From Cladopsammia gracilis (Eukaryota > Cnidaria > Anthozoa > Scleractinia > Dendrophylliidae), in contig JAJGOT010000219.1 in assembly GCA_022457155.1 (NCBI GenBank), forward strand, positions 631,001-695,000: a stretch of DNA of 64,000 bases, written 5' to 3'. Of the stretch, positions 31,803 through 42,303 are shown one piece after another. The notes beneath the pieces are model-generated. The model was not told where the DNA came from. It made no database searches and saw nothing but the letters and a program-made list of their open reading frames with translations. Within the stretch, counting starts at the first letter, position 1, and each line of letters starts with the position of its first letter. The translations under genes were made by a program, and so were the position numbers.

Positions 31803-32361
31803 TTAAAGCCCGGTTTCCATATGATCGCTACGATCGCTGCGATCGCTGCGATCGCTGAAAAAAAAGTTCAGCGATCGTAGCGATCATATGGAAACCACTC
31901 TCCGGCGATCGTAGCGATCACAGCGATCGCAGCGACAACGATCGCTGCGATCGCTGTGATTCTATCTCAGCGATCGTGGCGATCGTAGCGATCATATGGA
32001 AACCACTCTCCAGCGATCGCAGCGATCGCAGCGATCACAGCGACAGCAAAAATACCAAGATGCACTGCGTACGCTGACTCAAAGGGTGCGATTTGGCCCT
32101 TTTTATGGAAGAAGTGCAAAGATACGACTGTCTTTATAACAAATTTTAAAAACAATTCACAGCCGCTATGTTGAATTTCAAGAATGAGGCGAAACGATAT
32201 TGTCAGACCCAGGCCCCCTCGATCTTCATTCACTTTCTCAGCGATCGTAGCGATCGCAGCGATCATATGGAAACCATCAATCGCTGCGATCGTTGAACTT
32301 TTTTTTCAGCGATCGTAGCGATCGCAACGATCGTAGCGATCATATGGAAACCGGGCTTTAA
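31803..32361. mobile_element. TTAA-flanked palindromic element made of GCGATCGY repeats
   Basis: TTAA at 31803-31806 and 32358-32361. The ends AGCCCGGTTTCCATATGATC and GATCATATGGAAACCGGGCT are exact inverses. The interior repeats AGCGATCGTAGCGATC and contains internal GATCATATGGAAACC tips (near 31880, 31990 and 32260), as if shorter copies were nested. Confidence 0.9.
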
Positions 32362-32445
32362 ACACTGTGGTGACAATCTAGTTAAATGCTGTTTTCTTTT
32401 GTTTGTTTTTTTTAATTTTTCTCGATTTTTTTTTTCCTACTAACT

Positions 32446-32511
32446 CGAAATCCAACTCGAAGTCCAACTCGAAGTCCAACTCGAACTCGAACTCGAAGTC
32501 CAACTCGAGGT
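32446..32511 (-). repeat. GAGTTGGACTTC short tandem repeat, inverted relative to 25325
   Basis: CGAAATCCAACTCGAAGTCC is the exact inverse of sequence at 25325-25375. Confidence 0.85.
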
Positions 32512-33496
32512 ATCATTACTACTGAACCTACCTGCCATGATCTATCAAGAAACGAAACATAATTATTATCAATTCGCTGTTCTGACTCAAATGAGTTCAA
32601 ATTTTATATTTAAGTTCCGATGAATTTCATTGCATTCTCAAATGCTTGTTCATTTGGCTCGGATGGCTTTATGCCGGTGAATTTTCAAGATCAGTTGCTT
32701 ATACGCGCCACACTGTGAAAGAAATTTCCGGGAAAGTTTAAAATTTTACAAGATTTTGGTCTATTCTCTTGCCAAATAATGCCATTTCAATGTAATCGAT
32801 TTTTGTAACAGTTAGCGTAAACTTCGAGTTCTACGAAGGGTTCGAGTTTAATCAATTTTTGCATAACCGGAATTCAATTGGATAAAAATGTACGACGATG
32901 AGTCGTGCACTTGTAATAAGCTGAGCGTGCAAGGCCTAGCCGTGTGGTTTTAACGCAATGAGAAGTTCGTAGACAATATAATAATTAAGGCCTTTAAAAA
33001 TCAGTTGAAATCATTGATTCAAATGGATGGACTCAATACCTATTTAGTTTACTCTTCATTCAAAAGATAAATAGTATTGAAATATTTATGAAGAGGAATT
33101 TAACCGTTGCAACCCCTTAAAACTGTACTTATCTATATCCTTGGTGCACTGTATTAAATTTTTCTTAATAGGTTTTTAGAAGACTTACCTTCTACATGCA
33201 GCTGAAAAAGCTAGGCTTAAACGTAACAGTCGCTAGACTGTCAAAAATGCCAACGGAGGTTTTAGCGAGCTCCACGCAGCTATAAAGCGTAGCGAATACA
33301 AGCTAAAATTACAGCCTTTACTGAGACACTTACGATACGACCAAAAACAGATCGCTGCATTCACCCCTCTCATAAAATAGAAGTCTGTATACAGGTGAAC
33401 ATTTCAAGTTCGTTTACCAACAGGTTGCAACTGAACTGACTGAACACTGGACTGAAAATTCTAAAAACTGACAGGAATCTTCTGCGACACCACCTT
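32512..33496. other. Intergenic, nothing recognised
   Basis: A+T-rich, with no element ends or coding signal. Confidence 0.35.
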
Positions 33497-33643
33497 TCAA
33501 CAACCTTGACGGGCTTTTTTAATTTCGTTCCTATTACAAATTAAGTTATCGTCTCTTTCGTAGAAAAATACGTAAGCATTGGGAACATCAAACTTTAAGA
33601 GGGTATAAAGGAAAAGTAACACACATCTGAACAGCGCCACCAT
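33497..33643 (-). CDS. Small open frame with signal-peptide-like start (48 codons)
   Basis: The minus-strand ATG at 33643 is in an AAAATGG context. It opens MVALFRCVLLFLYTLLKF, a positively charged, hydrophobic signal-like segment with a possible cleavage site after VPNA. The stop follows after 48 codons. It might be the first exon of a secreted protein spliced at an internal GT, but no downstream exon was found. It may equally be chance. Confidence 0.18.
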   Translation of the reverse strand: MVALFRCVLLFLYTLLKFDVPNAYVFFYERDDNLICNRNEIKKARQGC

Positions 33644-35019
33644 TTTGGACGGCAATCTATCCGTTCCGATGTTAATCGCGTAACTCTTTCCTCCTTTCCG
33701 GTTCTAGATTTTTCTGTTCGTGAAATGACCAGATTTTTTCCGGATATATAATTGATACTATCCATTAGATTATTACAATGGAACTCAATTCATTCTATAG
33801 GTGTCAGAACATTCACTGAAGCGTGATGCTTGAAGTTGTTTCTCGCGGAGAATTTACCTGTAAAGAGCTGTAAACCCGGCGCAGCTTTTTCTCGACAGCT
33901 ACAGTGAGCTTACTTTACCATTTTGTAAACAAGGCCAAACACACGACAAATTAATCTAGCACTGCTAAATGAGGGTGCTAATGGGGGTACCCAATTGTCA
34001 GTTAACTACTATTTTTTCGGCCAATTGTCAGTTAACAAGAGGCTACACTGGTAGCCTATACTCATGCGCTTGTATAAGAAAGTTTTTTTTTCTTTTTTAA
34101 CTGGGTCACGCTGTCGGAAATCGGTTCATTTCAATATTTTCATTCATTGATCTTATCAAGTGATTTAGCTTGACAAGTAGGAAATTACGTATATCAGTAA
34201 GGCTTTTAAATTTGCAAAGTTAAGATAAGGTTACTTTAAAGGCCATGAGAATGACCAGAGTGAATGCGTTTTCGGGATTGGACTTAGAACAGCCGCTTTA
34301 CGAAAATTATTCGACATTAGATTCTCATACAGTGAATTCTGGTAAAAAGCGATCAAATCGAGATTTTTCCTAGCTTATATTTTTTTTTCTCATATATTTC
34401 TTTTAAATCCTGATTATGTTCGTCCATAGCAGACGTGACCGAAAAATGACCACGTGATCACCATTTTCCCGCCATTTTTCACGTCAAAATATATAAAACA
34501 GCAGACTTGATACTTTAGCTAACTACAAAACTTTCCGTTTCATTATGCAAGAGTAGGAACACCAAAATACCATAAATTTTGATTTTTGTTCTATTTTCGA
34601 ATACTGCTGGAGAGTTGAAAAAGAAATGGCTGATGGCGGGATGTCTGCTAAACATAGCTCAAATTGTCCTGGCATGGGGAAAGGCAGCTCTAGAGAAATG
34701 ACATGTTGTTACGGCCTCCTTCCATTAGATTCGGCAAATGTGAAGATTGATATTTTGATAATTAATATTAATGTCTCATCTGATCAGATATAAAGTCATT
34801 GCACGTGACGTATTATCGATGTGGGCTTTTAATTGTTTTAAAATTGCGGCAATCTATTGTATTTGATTTAGAAAGTCTTTTCAATTGTCAAATATCCTAA
34901 CAGAAAATAGACAATGAATAACTGAAAATGCACTGTGTAAATTGAACCAACAACACATTTTCATCGTCAATTAGCTAGCAAGGCGGGAAAAGTCTTTCAC
35001 TTTCACTTCCCTAACATCA
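33644..35019. other. Intergenic, nothing recognised
   Basis: A direct repeat CCAATTGTCAGTTAAC occurs at about 33991 and 34021. No gene. Confidence 0.35.
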
Positions 35020-35290
35020 AAATTATTTACATTCACACTCGTGATTCTTTGTTACTCATAAGTTTTTTTGACTTGCACCAACACGAATTTTCAAACCAAG
35101 TTCTCTCAATCTTCTCTATCCTGCCAAGAACCACATCCAGTTGACTACTGCGCCTCGCATTTTCTACATAATGTCTGATTCTACAACGCCATCTTTACCA
35201 TATTTATTTTATATTTATTTTAGATTCTTCTTTTTTTAACCTCATGTTTCAACGCATTAACGAGATGGCTTTAAGAGCCCTTTGATCTGT
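35020..35290 (-). repeat. Repeat-pair member related to 31200-31520
   Basis: It shares ATTCACACTCGTGATTCTTT-like sequence and ACGAGATGGCTTTAAGAGCC with the 31.2 kb copy. The middle is diverged. Confidence 0.55.
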
Positions 35291-35450
35291 ATATTTTGTT
35301 TTCAGCTAATGTTTTATTTTCGTCTATCATCCTTGTTATTTTGCTCGGTGGACCCCTACGCATTTCCGTTGTAACCAGGTTGTAACGTTCACCTCATGTC
35401 ACTTATAGCTACTTATAAAACAAACCAATGTAAATTTTACTTCATTGTAC

Positions 35451-35490
35451 CTGAAGAAGGCTGGTTTGGCCAGCCGAAATATAGTACACC
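35451..35490. repeat. Short structured motif (GGCTGG...CCAGCC hairpin then GAAA)
   Basis: CCTGAAGAAGGCTGGTTTGG followed by CCAGCCGAAATATAG. Hairpins ending in GAAA are common at retroelement ends. See the rejected ribozyme reading. Confidence 0.4.
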
Positions 35491-35723
35491 TTTTAAATTT
35501 GTTTCTACGTTGTATCGGTCTTTGCTCCTATATACTACATTTTTATTTGTTAAACCGATCAGATCACTAGTTTGATCCAACGTATACCAGCAGGATTGTC
35601 GTCCACGGTTACTTGCTTGAACTTATCGACTTCCAGCGCATGCATGGTTGACTGTCATTTTGGGCAAATGCCTTTAGAATATAATATCTTCCTTGATAGA
35701 ATATGTACGAAACCTCCACACTC

Positions 35724-35815
35724 GCAACCTCGTTCCCAGGCGCTCTCATCTTCCCGTCTCTCTTCTCTCGCTCCAGGGGGCGGGAAGATGAGAGACCCTG
35801 GGAACGAGGTTGCCT
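35724..35815. mobile_element. Short palindromic element (GCAACCTCGTTCCCAGG)
   Basis: GCAACCTCGTTCCCAGGCGC and CCCTGGGAACGAGGTTGC are inverse, with CTCATCTTCCCG / CGGGAAGATGAG inside. Single arms also occur near 30250 and 42588. Confidence 0.9.
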
Positions 35816-36604
35816 CACTCGCGTGAATTTTCGCGTTAATTTCCTATTCTCTAGACTATTTTTTCGTTCAATTTGCATTAATTTAAGACGCGTTAATTTC
35901 AAATATGTCACTAAACACATTTCCTAATCAATACTCTGGATACTGACCAGAAGTCTCATCAGATTTCGGTCGACTGTCATGGACTGTTCCCTAAAAGCGC
36001 CCCAGAGCAAGGTCGAGTAACGGTTCATCGTTAAATTCCCCAAAAAAGGATCACATACTGTGTTCAAAGCTTCATTGTTGCAAACTATACCGTATTTGAC
36101 GGTGAATTCGAGTTAAAATTGTAACAGTTCGAGATGACAAAGCAAGAGAACACTGGCCCCTCATTAAATATGAGCCCGCAAGTGCAGAGCAATTTGTGAG
36201 AGCGGTATTTATCCACCAGAATAAGTAATGTTGTGTAACAATCATATAGTAACCGCTTACTTAAGTTTTAAAACTTGTTTTGCTTGTCAGTAAAAGGTCT
36301 ACAGTGATACCAGTAAGTTGTTCCGGAATCGAGAAATGTTATCTGTTCAATCAAATCGGCGAAAGCTTGTCTACCACTGCTGAGACATTGCGAATGCAAG
36401 CAAATAGTTAGGTTGTATTTGGGTGAAGGTTAAAGGAATAGTTTGAAACTGACGGAGTTGTCTAAAATAGTATAAAATACTATTCACAGTATGAAAGAAT
36501 GAGTGCATAACTGTTTTAACCTTGTGATGTAACGCACGTAACTGGGTCACAACAATGAACTTTGAAAACACGTGCCTTGAGGGAAATTGTCATTACATAC
36601 ATGC

Positions 36605-36882
36605 ACAGCTATATCAATTTAGGTTGTCGGATGAGAGCTTCAAGCGTGCGCAACGAGACCGCAAGGTACTTTGGGATTTTTATGAATACGATAAATTGAC
36701 CAAAGCAAATTAAAATGCCTCGTCCATACAGCGAAGACAAACATTTATGGTGCTAACATCCACCTCACTTCTCGCACTAACAAACGCAAAAACCGGGAAC
36801 TAAGCTAAGACCAATTTACAACTACCCATAATAACTTGCGGTCTCGTTGCGTACGCTTGAAGCTCTCATTGAAATAGCTGTA
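36605..36882. mobile_element. MITE with ACAGCTAT ends and GACCGCAAG arms
   Basis: ACAGCTATATCAATTTAGGT / AATAGCTGT and GAGAGCTTCAAGCGTGCGCA / TGCGTACGCTTGAAGCTCTC are inverted over 278 bp. A fragment is at 12629-12700. Confidence 0.8.
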
Positions 36883-36896
36883 TGTTTAGTGCCGTT

Positions 36897-37112
36897 CTTT
36901 CACTCCCAGAGTCAATTACGGAGACATGTATTGTAGTTCTAACTTTTGAGTCTGACGACGGAATGCTATGGTGTGACCATTCAAATGAAACCTTTTCGGC
37001 AGTACTTTTGCATGGTACCATTTGTTTTTCAATATTTTACAAAATAAAATTTGATTTTTTTATTGAATTTTGATTTTTGGCACTCTTTGTAGATAAAGGG
37101 TTATAACTTTGC
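36897..37112 (+). mobile_element. Composite element (one satellite-like unit between ACTCCCAGAGT-type ends)
   Basis: TTCACTCCCAGAGTCAATTA, then TGTGACCATTCAAATGAAAC, GCATGGTACCATTTGTTTTT, CAATATTTTACAAAATAAAA, and CACTCTTTGTAGATAAAGGG. The two ends look inverted (ACTCCCAGAGT versus CACTCTTGGGAGT in better copies). Confidence 0.7.
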
Positions 37113-37859
37113 AAAAGAAAAAAATTCAACCAAAAGACATGATAACTCTCACGCACTAGGTTTGCGTGGCATTATTTTACAAGGACAAAATTACACAAAT
37201 TTTCGTACCTAGAATGATTTAATATTTTTTGGTTTGATAATAAAAAAAGCGTTAATGGGGTTTTTATATTGCCTTATAAATTGATTTTCTCAGAATTATT
37301 TTAATAAAAATACTATTCAATGGCCTACTTCATGGAATTGAAAGTGAAGTGTTTTATTTCTATGGAATAGTTCTTACTAATTTGAATTAGAATAGAGCTT
37401 TCACTGTTAAGCTTGTCATTATTGAAGCTATACAAACCTTAACAGGTTTTTTTGTGACATAACGGTCAGCTTTATAACCACACATCATTTGCATAAAGTC
37501 GCTTACTTTTTTAACATGCAAAATCAGGTTGTCGCAACAATAGCCACGGTCTATCTTGAAACTCTGTAAAGCTTTCTGCACGAAAGAGAGCTATTCCTGA
37601 GGTGTGCCTTTGTAGTCTAATGTTATACAAATGAAACGACTGTTGTGTTTTTAGTGAGTATTTGTTTGCGTGGTGGCAACGAATTTTCATATGCTCCTGT
37701 ATTTACAAACAAAATTCGATTGGCGCTGAGTTACGACGGCCTACGACATCAAGACAAAGGATTCCAGCTGTTTTTGTGAATTACTAAATACATGAGGAAT
37801 TTGTGCATTGAGGTGTACATAATGTCAGTGATAACCCTAACCATTACCTGACTTTGCAG
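37113..37859. promoter_or_regulatory. Upstream region of the flavocytochrome gene
   Basis: No repeat was recognised. A CTTTGCAG acceptor at 37857-37859 opens the exon that holds the ATG, so at least one upstream noncoding exon and the promoter lie 5' of it. No core promoter motif can be named. Confidence 0.3.
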
Positions 37860-37923
37860 ACATTGACGGCGCAAAGGCGGCCGTCTCGAACACGTTTAGA
37901 GCGGCTTGTGTTGAAGTTGGAAG

Positions 37924-40358
37924 ATGCGTGATTCCTACCAAGTATCGATCAAAGAACCTCGTCGAGGAGAACCGGCGGTTGTCGAAGCGATTAGCCTGAA
38001 CGTCGACGTCGAGCGAGAGCAAACGGCAGCCGGAGATAGAGTCGAACCGCTTAGCATCGAAGGCATCGCCGAGAGCGGACAAGATGCCAAGCAATGGAGA
38101 CCATACGAAGATTCCAAGTACGAATCTCCAGTATTAAATCGATTGGTCCCTTGGCCTCTCTACTACTTTTGCCGCTGGAAAATACTTCAGATTTTCCACA
38201 CTCGACTGCTATTTGGCATTGTACTTGGCGAGGTCCTTGTTTTTCTGTTGCTCATTGGCGGGCTTGCTGGCGTCCTGGCGTCGATGGGTATGTCTGGAGA
38301 TGCAGTCGAAGGAACCGGCGGAGTGGCAATCATTCCGACAGCTTTGTCTTTCGCTCTTGCCTGCAGAAACTCTCTGTGGGTGCTGTTCACCGGTCTTCCG
38401 TTCGAAAGAGCGTTGTTTTGGCACAAGTTATGCGCTTATCTCAGTGTCCTTACTGGAGCGTGGCATGGCTACCTATCGAATGGATGGAACGCTTCTGGGC
38501 TTGTACTCACGGGCGCGATGGCTGCCTTGTGCATCTTCGCCCTGTGGTTTATTCGTAGACACATCTTTGAGGCGTTCTACCGATTCCACTGGATTCTATT
38601 CCTGGTTGTAATTGCGGCCGCTTTCGTACACGGAGCCGGGGCGATTGCATTTGGAGCGGGCCTCTGGCTGTTTGACATACTAGTCCGGGTGATAATCACG
38701 TTTTTAAACAACAAAAACCAACGAAGCATCCTAGCCGTGAGACTGCCATCTAACGTGGTCCGTTTGACGTTTCTAAAGAAGAATTTTAACTACAAATCCG
38801 GTCAATACTGCTTCATTTGTGTCCCGGGTGTGTCCCTTTTTGAATGGCACCCATTCAGCCTATCCTCCTCCCCCCACGAAAACACGGTCTCTCTGCACAT
38901 CCGAGTGTTAGGTGACTGGACCCAGCGCTTGTATGACTATGTGGATCGGACGAGGCAAATCCATGTTTACCTGGATGGGCCTTATGGAGCTCCGTGCCTT
39001 GATGTCGATGGCGATCGTTACAAAATGTTCATGTTTGTGAGTGGAGGTATTGGCATCACCCCCATGCAATCCATCTGCAATGATGTACTGTACCAGCGCA
39101 GACGAGGAAGGGACATCAAAAAGGTAATGCTCTTATCTTCCTTACTTTAATCTTAAATGTCATTTGGAGAAACACAGGACTGTACTTTCGTGTTCCATCC
39201 ACGGACTTAAAAGTTAAAACAACCCCCACCCACCCCACCCCACCCCACCCCCATCAGAAATCTAATGGTTCACCCCAAGCTTAAGGTGCAGCCTCAAGTT
39301 GTGTAGTTTCTGAGCCGGTTTTGGTCTGTGTGTTATGAACACGGATCTAGAGTTTCAACAAGTGGGCCGTACCACATCGAAAAATTTTAGGATTGAATGC
39401 TGAGCATCATCATCAGAAATGGGGCAGTACGCAGCTCTTAGAAGGTCTTCTCTGATTTGCTGAGAAAACAATAGAACAAACAACGCAACAATGGACCCTA
39501 GCCCTGAAAACAATAGAGCTGCGTGATACCCAGGTCCAATGAAATTAGAGGTTGATGAGAGCTGCGTGGTATGTGTCAGAAATAACATTCTCAAACTCAT
39601 TTTTAAGATCTATTAATTAATACGTCAAGATTGAACAAAGTAAATCATAAGCATGATGGCGGTTTGGATACCCGATTGTAATTAGCATAGATTTTGGCGA
39701 TTTCATTCCTTCGTTTTCTCTGTTTTTAATAATCACCCAGTGAGAAGATACTTTGAACACTCGAAAGAGTGTTTCATCAAGTATCCAAACACCTCGAAGT
39801 TGGTTAAGAAAAACTCGGTTGCGCCTTGTGTTTTTCAACTCACTTTTCGGTTTTTGGAAATCCCGATGAAACACTCCTCGTTTTTGATAGTACATGAAAG
39901 ATGCGTAATTTTGTCTCCTTTGTTATTAAAAGGTGATGTTCATTTGGTCTGTTCGTGACCTGTTCATGGTGACCTCGGTCCTTGATTACGACAAGGAGTA
40001 CTTCCAGCAGAACACAGATTACAGACTTCCAATGTCCTTCTGCCCGGATCTTGTGGTACGAGGAGAACCACAGGAGGTGTTGGAAAATTACTTTCATCTC
40101 ACCAGAGAAAGAGATTCATCCAAGTTTGCTGAGGCTAACATCCGTCCAGAGATGCAACCGAATCTGAAATTCGGTCGTCCTAACCTGCCAGATTTCTTCT
40201 CTAAGATGAAAGTCTATGCAAGTGAACAAGGGGAGAGCCGAGTGGCAGTGCTGACGTGCGGGCCGACACCCCTGGTGGACTCCGCGGAGAAACTGTGTGC
40301 AAAGTACTCAGGGGGAGGTGTTACATTTGACTTTCATAAAGAAGTCTTTGAGTTCTGA
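37924..40358 (+). CDS. Ferric reductase / NADPH oxidase-like membrane flavocytochrome, 541 aa, two exons
   Basis: Exons 37924-39123 and 39933-40358 join in phase 0. The ATG is preceded by an in-frame TGA at 37912-37914, fixing the start. The protein should pass electrons from NAD(P)H through FAD and two b hemes across a membrane to iron or oxygen. A polar cytosolic N-terminus (1-75) precedes about six helices (90-260). Heme-ligand pairs H167/H181 and H222/H236 each have 13 residues between them. FAD-binding HPFSLSS is at 309-315, GPYG at 352-355, the nucleotide-binding GGIGITP at 374-380 and CGP at 509-511, and the C-terminus is FHKEVFEF, as in NOX/FRE proteins. There are no EF-hands, so it is not NOX5/DUOX-like. 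Whether it makes superoxide or reduces metal cannot be read from the sequence. Confidence 0.88.
39165..39250 (-). repeat. C-rich tract beside a possible degenerate satellite fragment
   Basis: CACAGGACTGTACTTTCGTG and CATCCACGGACTTAAAAGTT are weakly satellite-like. An (ACCCC)n run follows, in the flavocytochrome intron. Confidence 0.45.
39421..39582 (+). mobile_element. Repeat body shared with 53818-53980 (SINE-like)
   Basis: GCAGCTCTTAGAAGGTCTTC, GCTGAGAAAACAATAGAACA, CAATGGACCCTAGCCCTGAA and GAGAGCTGCGTGGTAT match the 53.8 kb copy in order. The tRNA-like head seen there is absent here. Confidence 0.8.
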
Positions 40359-40424
40359 TCGATCTCAAAATTCAACATGAAAAGTAAGAGCTACCACTAC
40401 AGTTCGGCTCAATGGCTTTCATTA

Positions 40425-41380
40425 TCTGAATGATCATACACCGATTAGGATTTGATCCACAGACTCAAAATTTAGAACCACCTTTTACAGCATCATAAAC
40501 ACAGTACCACAGGAAAGTACTGCTCAGTAGCTTTCATCTGAATGGTCACACTTTAGAATTTCATCCACAGACTCAAAGGTTAGAACCACCTTTTACAGCA
40601 TAATCATAAACAGTACCACAGGAAAGTACTGCTCAATAACTTTCATTTGAATGGTCGCACTTTAGGATTTCATCCACACACTCTAAAGTAAGAATCACCT
40701 TGTATACAGCATAATAAACAGCACCACAGGAAAGTGCTGCTCAATAGCTTTCATTTGAATGATCACACTTAAGGATTTCATCCACAGACTCTAAAGTAAG
40801 AACCACCTTGTACAGCATAATAAACAGTACCACAGGAAAGTACTGCTCGATAGCTTTCATTTGAATGGTCACGCTTTAGGATTTCATCTGCAGACTCAAA
40901 AGTTAGAACCACCTTGTACAGCATAATAAACAGTACCACAGGAAAGTAATGCTCAGTAGCTTTCATTTGAATGGTCACAGACTCAAAAGGTAGAACTACC
41001 TTGCACTGCTCAATAGCTTTCATTTAATCAATGGTCACACTTCAGGATTTTCATCCACAGAGTCAAATGTTAGTAACCGCCTTGTACAGCATAATAAACA
41101 GCACCACAGGAGAAAAACTGCTCAATAGCTTTTATTTGAATGGTCACACTTGGATTCTATTCAGAGACTCAAAAGTAAGAACCAAGTCATACAGTGTTAT
41201 AAACAGCACCGCAGGAGCGTAGTTGAATGGTTACACTTTAGGATTTTGTCCACCTGATTAACAGACTCAAATGTTAGAGCCATGTGATACAGTGTAATGA
41301 AGAACACCACAGGAACGTAGTTGAATGGTTACACTTAGGATTTTGTCCACCTGATTAACAGACTCAATTTTTTTTAATTT
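40425..41380 (-). repeat. 106-bp satellite array 4 (about 9 copies, minus orientation)
   Basis: It begins some 70 bp after the flavocytochrome stop. Units read AAAGTACTGCTCARTAGCTT, CATTTGAATGGTCACACTTT, CCACAGACTCAAAAGTTAGA. The distal two units carry a different variant (GGAACGTAGTTGAATGGTTA) and an inserted CCACCTGATTAACAGACTC. Confidence 0.93.
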
Positions 41381-41492
41381 TTATTTCTGATTATGAAGCT
41401 CAAATTTGTTACATCGTATTATTAATAACACCTATCATTATTGGAATTGACAATTTTGTGTCCTGTTGTCATGATGAAATAAATGCACTAAA

Positions 41493-41623
41493 CAGGGGCG
41501 GATCTAGCGGGAGGGCGCAGGGGTGCGCACCCCCCCCCCTCCCCCCCCCCCCCCCCGAGATGACCTAGAGGTGATTCCTTAGAGGTGCACCCCCTCCTAA
41601 GAAAAATCCTGGATCCGCCCCTG
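41493..41623. mobile_element. CAGGGGCGGATC MITE with poly-C core
   Basis: The ends CAGGGGCGGATCTAG and CTGGATCCGCCCCTG are inverse, with CTAAA directly repeated on each side (41488-41492, 41624-41628). A relative is at 50579-50784. The poly-C core is length-unstable. Confidence 0.85.
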
Positions 41624-41659
41624 CTAAAGCTTAGATATGTTTAAATTTCTAATCTACTG

Positions 41660-42127
41660 TTTAAATAAGGTTGCCATCTTGCCCGAAATTTACATTATGT
41701 GTTATTTTTCAATGCTAAATATTTCTCAGTTCTGAATTTTACCTTGACGATTTCCTTAAACACATTAAAAATGGGTGTTATACCATGTTTCCTACTATTC
41801 CTATTATAAAATAATCTAGCAGTTTTGTTCCTGTATCTAATTTACCTAGTAGCATGAAATCGAAAACCAGAAGGATGCAAATCCATTCCATATTAGGCTT
41901 GTGAAAGGGCACTCATAAAATAGGTGACATACAGTTTCCGATTCAATTCCGTACAAAGATCATTTGGGACATATCCTATTTTTACTAAGCGATAGTTAGT
42001 AAAAGTAATGTTATTCAAAATCTTAAATTGGAAGCTCCTTACAAAAGTTTCAGACGAAGTGGATCTCACATTTAGGAAGGCTTTGGAAACAGTTGTATCG
42101 TCCAGGTCAAATTTCTCATTCCACTTA
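41660..42127 (-). mobile_element. Decayed non-LTR retrotransposon (LINE), C-terminal fragment
   Basis: Minus-strand translation with a few stops gives FQFKILNNITFTNYRLVKIG, VPNDLCTE, then VFKEIVKVKFRTEKYLALKN. This is the layout of the region after the reverse transcriptase in L1-like elements (FQFKIL...NxxLxKxGYVPxDLC, then the IKVKFxxEKYxALKNN tail). No reverse transcriptase core remains and it is not functional. Confidence 0.72.
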
Positions 42128-42275
42128 GAAAAACCTCAAATGTTAGAGCAAGTGATACAATGTAATGAACAACACCACAGAAACGTAGTTGAATGGTTAC
42201 ACTTTAGGATTTTGTCCACCTGATTAACAGACTCACAAGTTAGAACTGAATGCCAGTGCCACAGGAAAGTACTGT
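42128..42275 (-). repeat. Satellite variant fragment (GAACGTAGTTGAATGG type)
   Basis: AAACGTAGTTGAATGGTTAC and CCACCTGATTAACAGACTCA match the distal units of array 4, so the LINE fragment is bracketed by satellite. Confidence 0.8.
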
Positions 42276-42303
42276 AACGGGAGGAAAAAGACCACAACCA
42301 ACA

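Noticed and set aside
35451..35490. Possible hammerhead ribozyme (CTGAAGA - hairpin - GAAA); similar motifs near 11205 and 51585
   Set aside because: There is an extra base between the core and stem II, the flanks TGTAC/GTACA pair with each other instead of forming stems I and III, and no NUH cleavage site fits. An Infernal search with the Rfam hammerhead models would settle it.
37924..40358. DUOX or NOX5
   Set aside because: No EF-hands or peroxidase domain, and the start is fixed by an in-frame stop just upstream.
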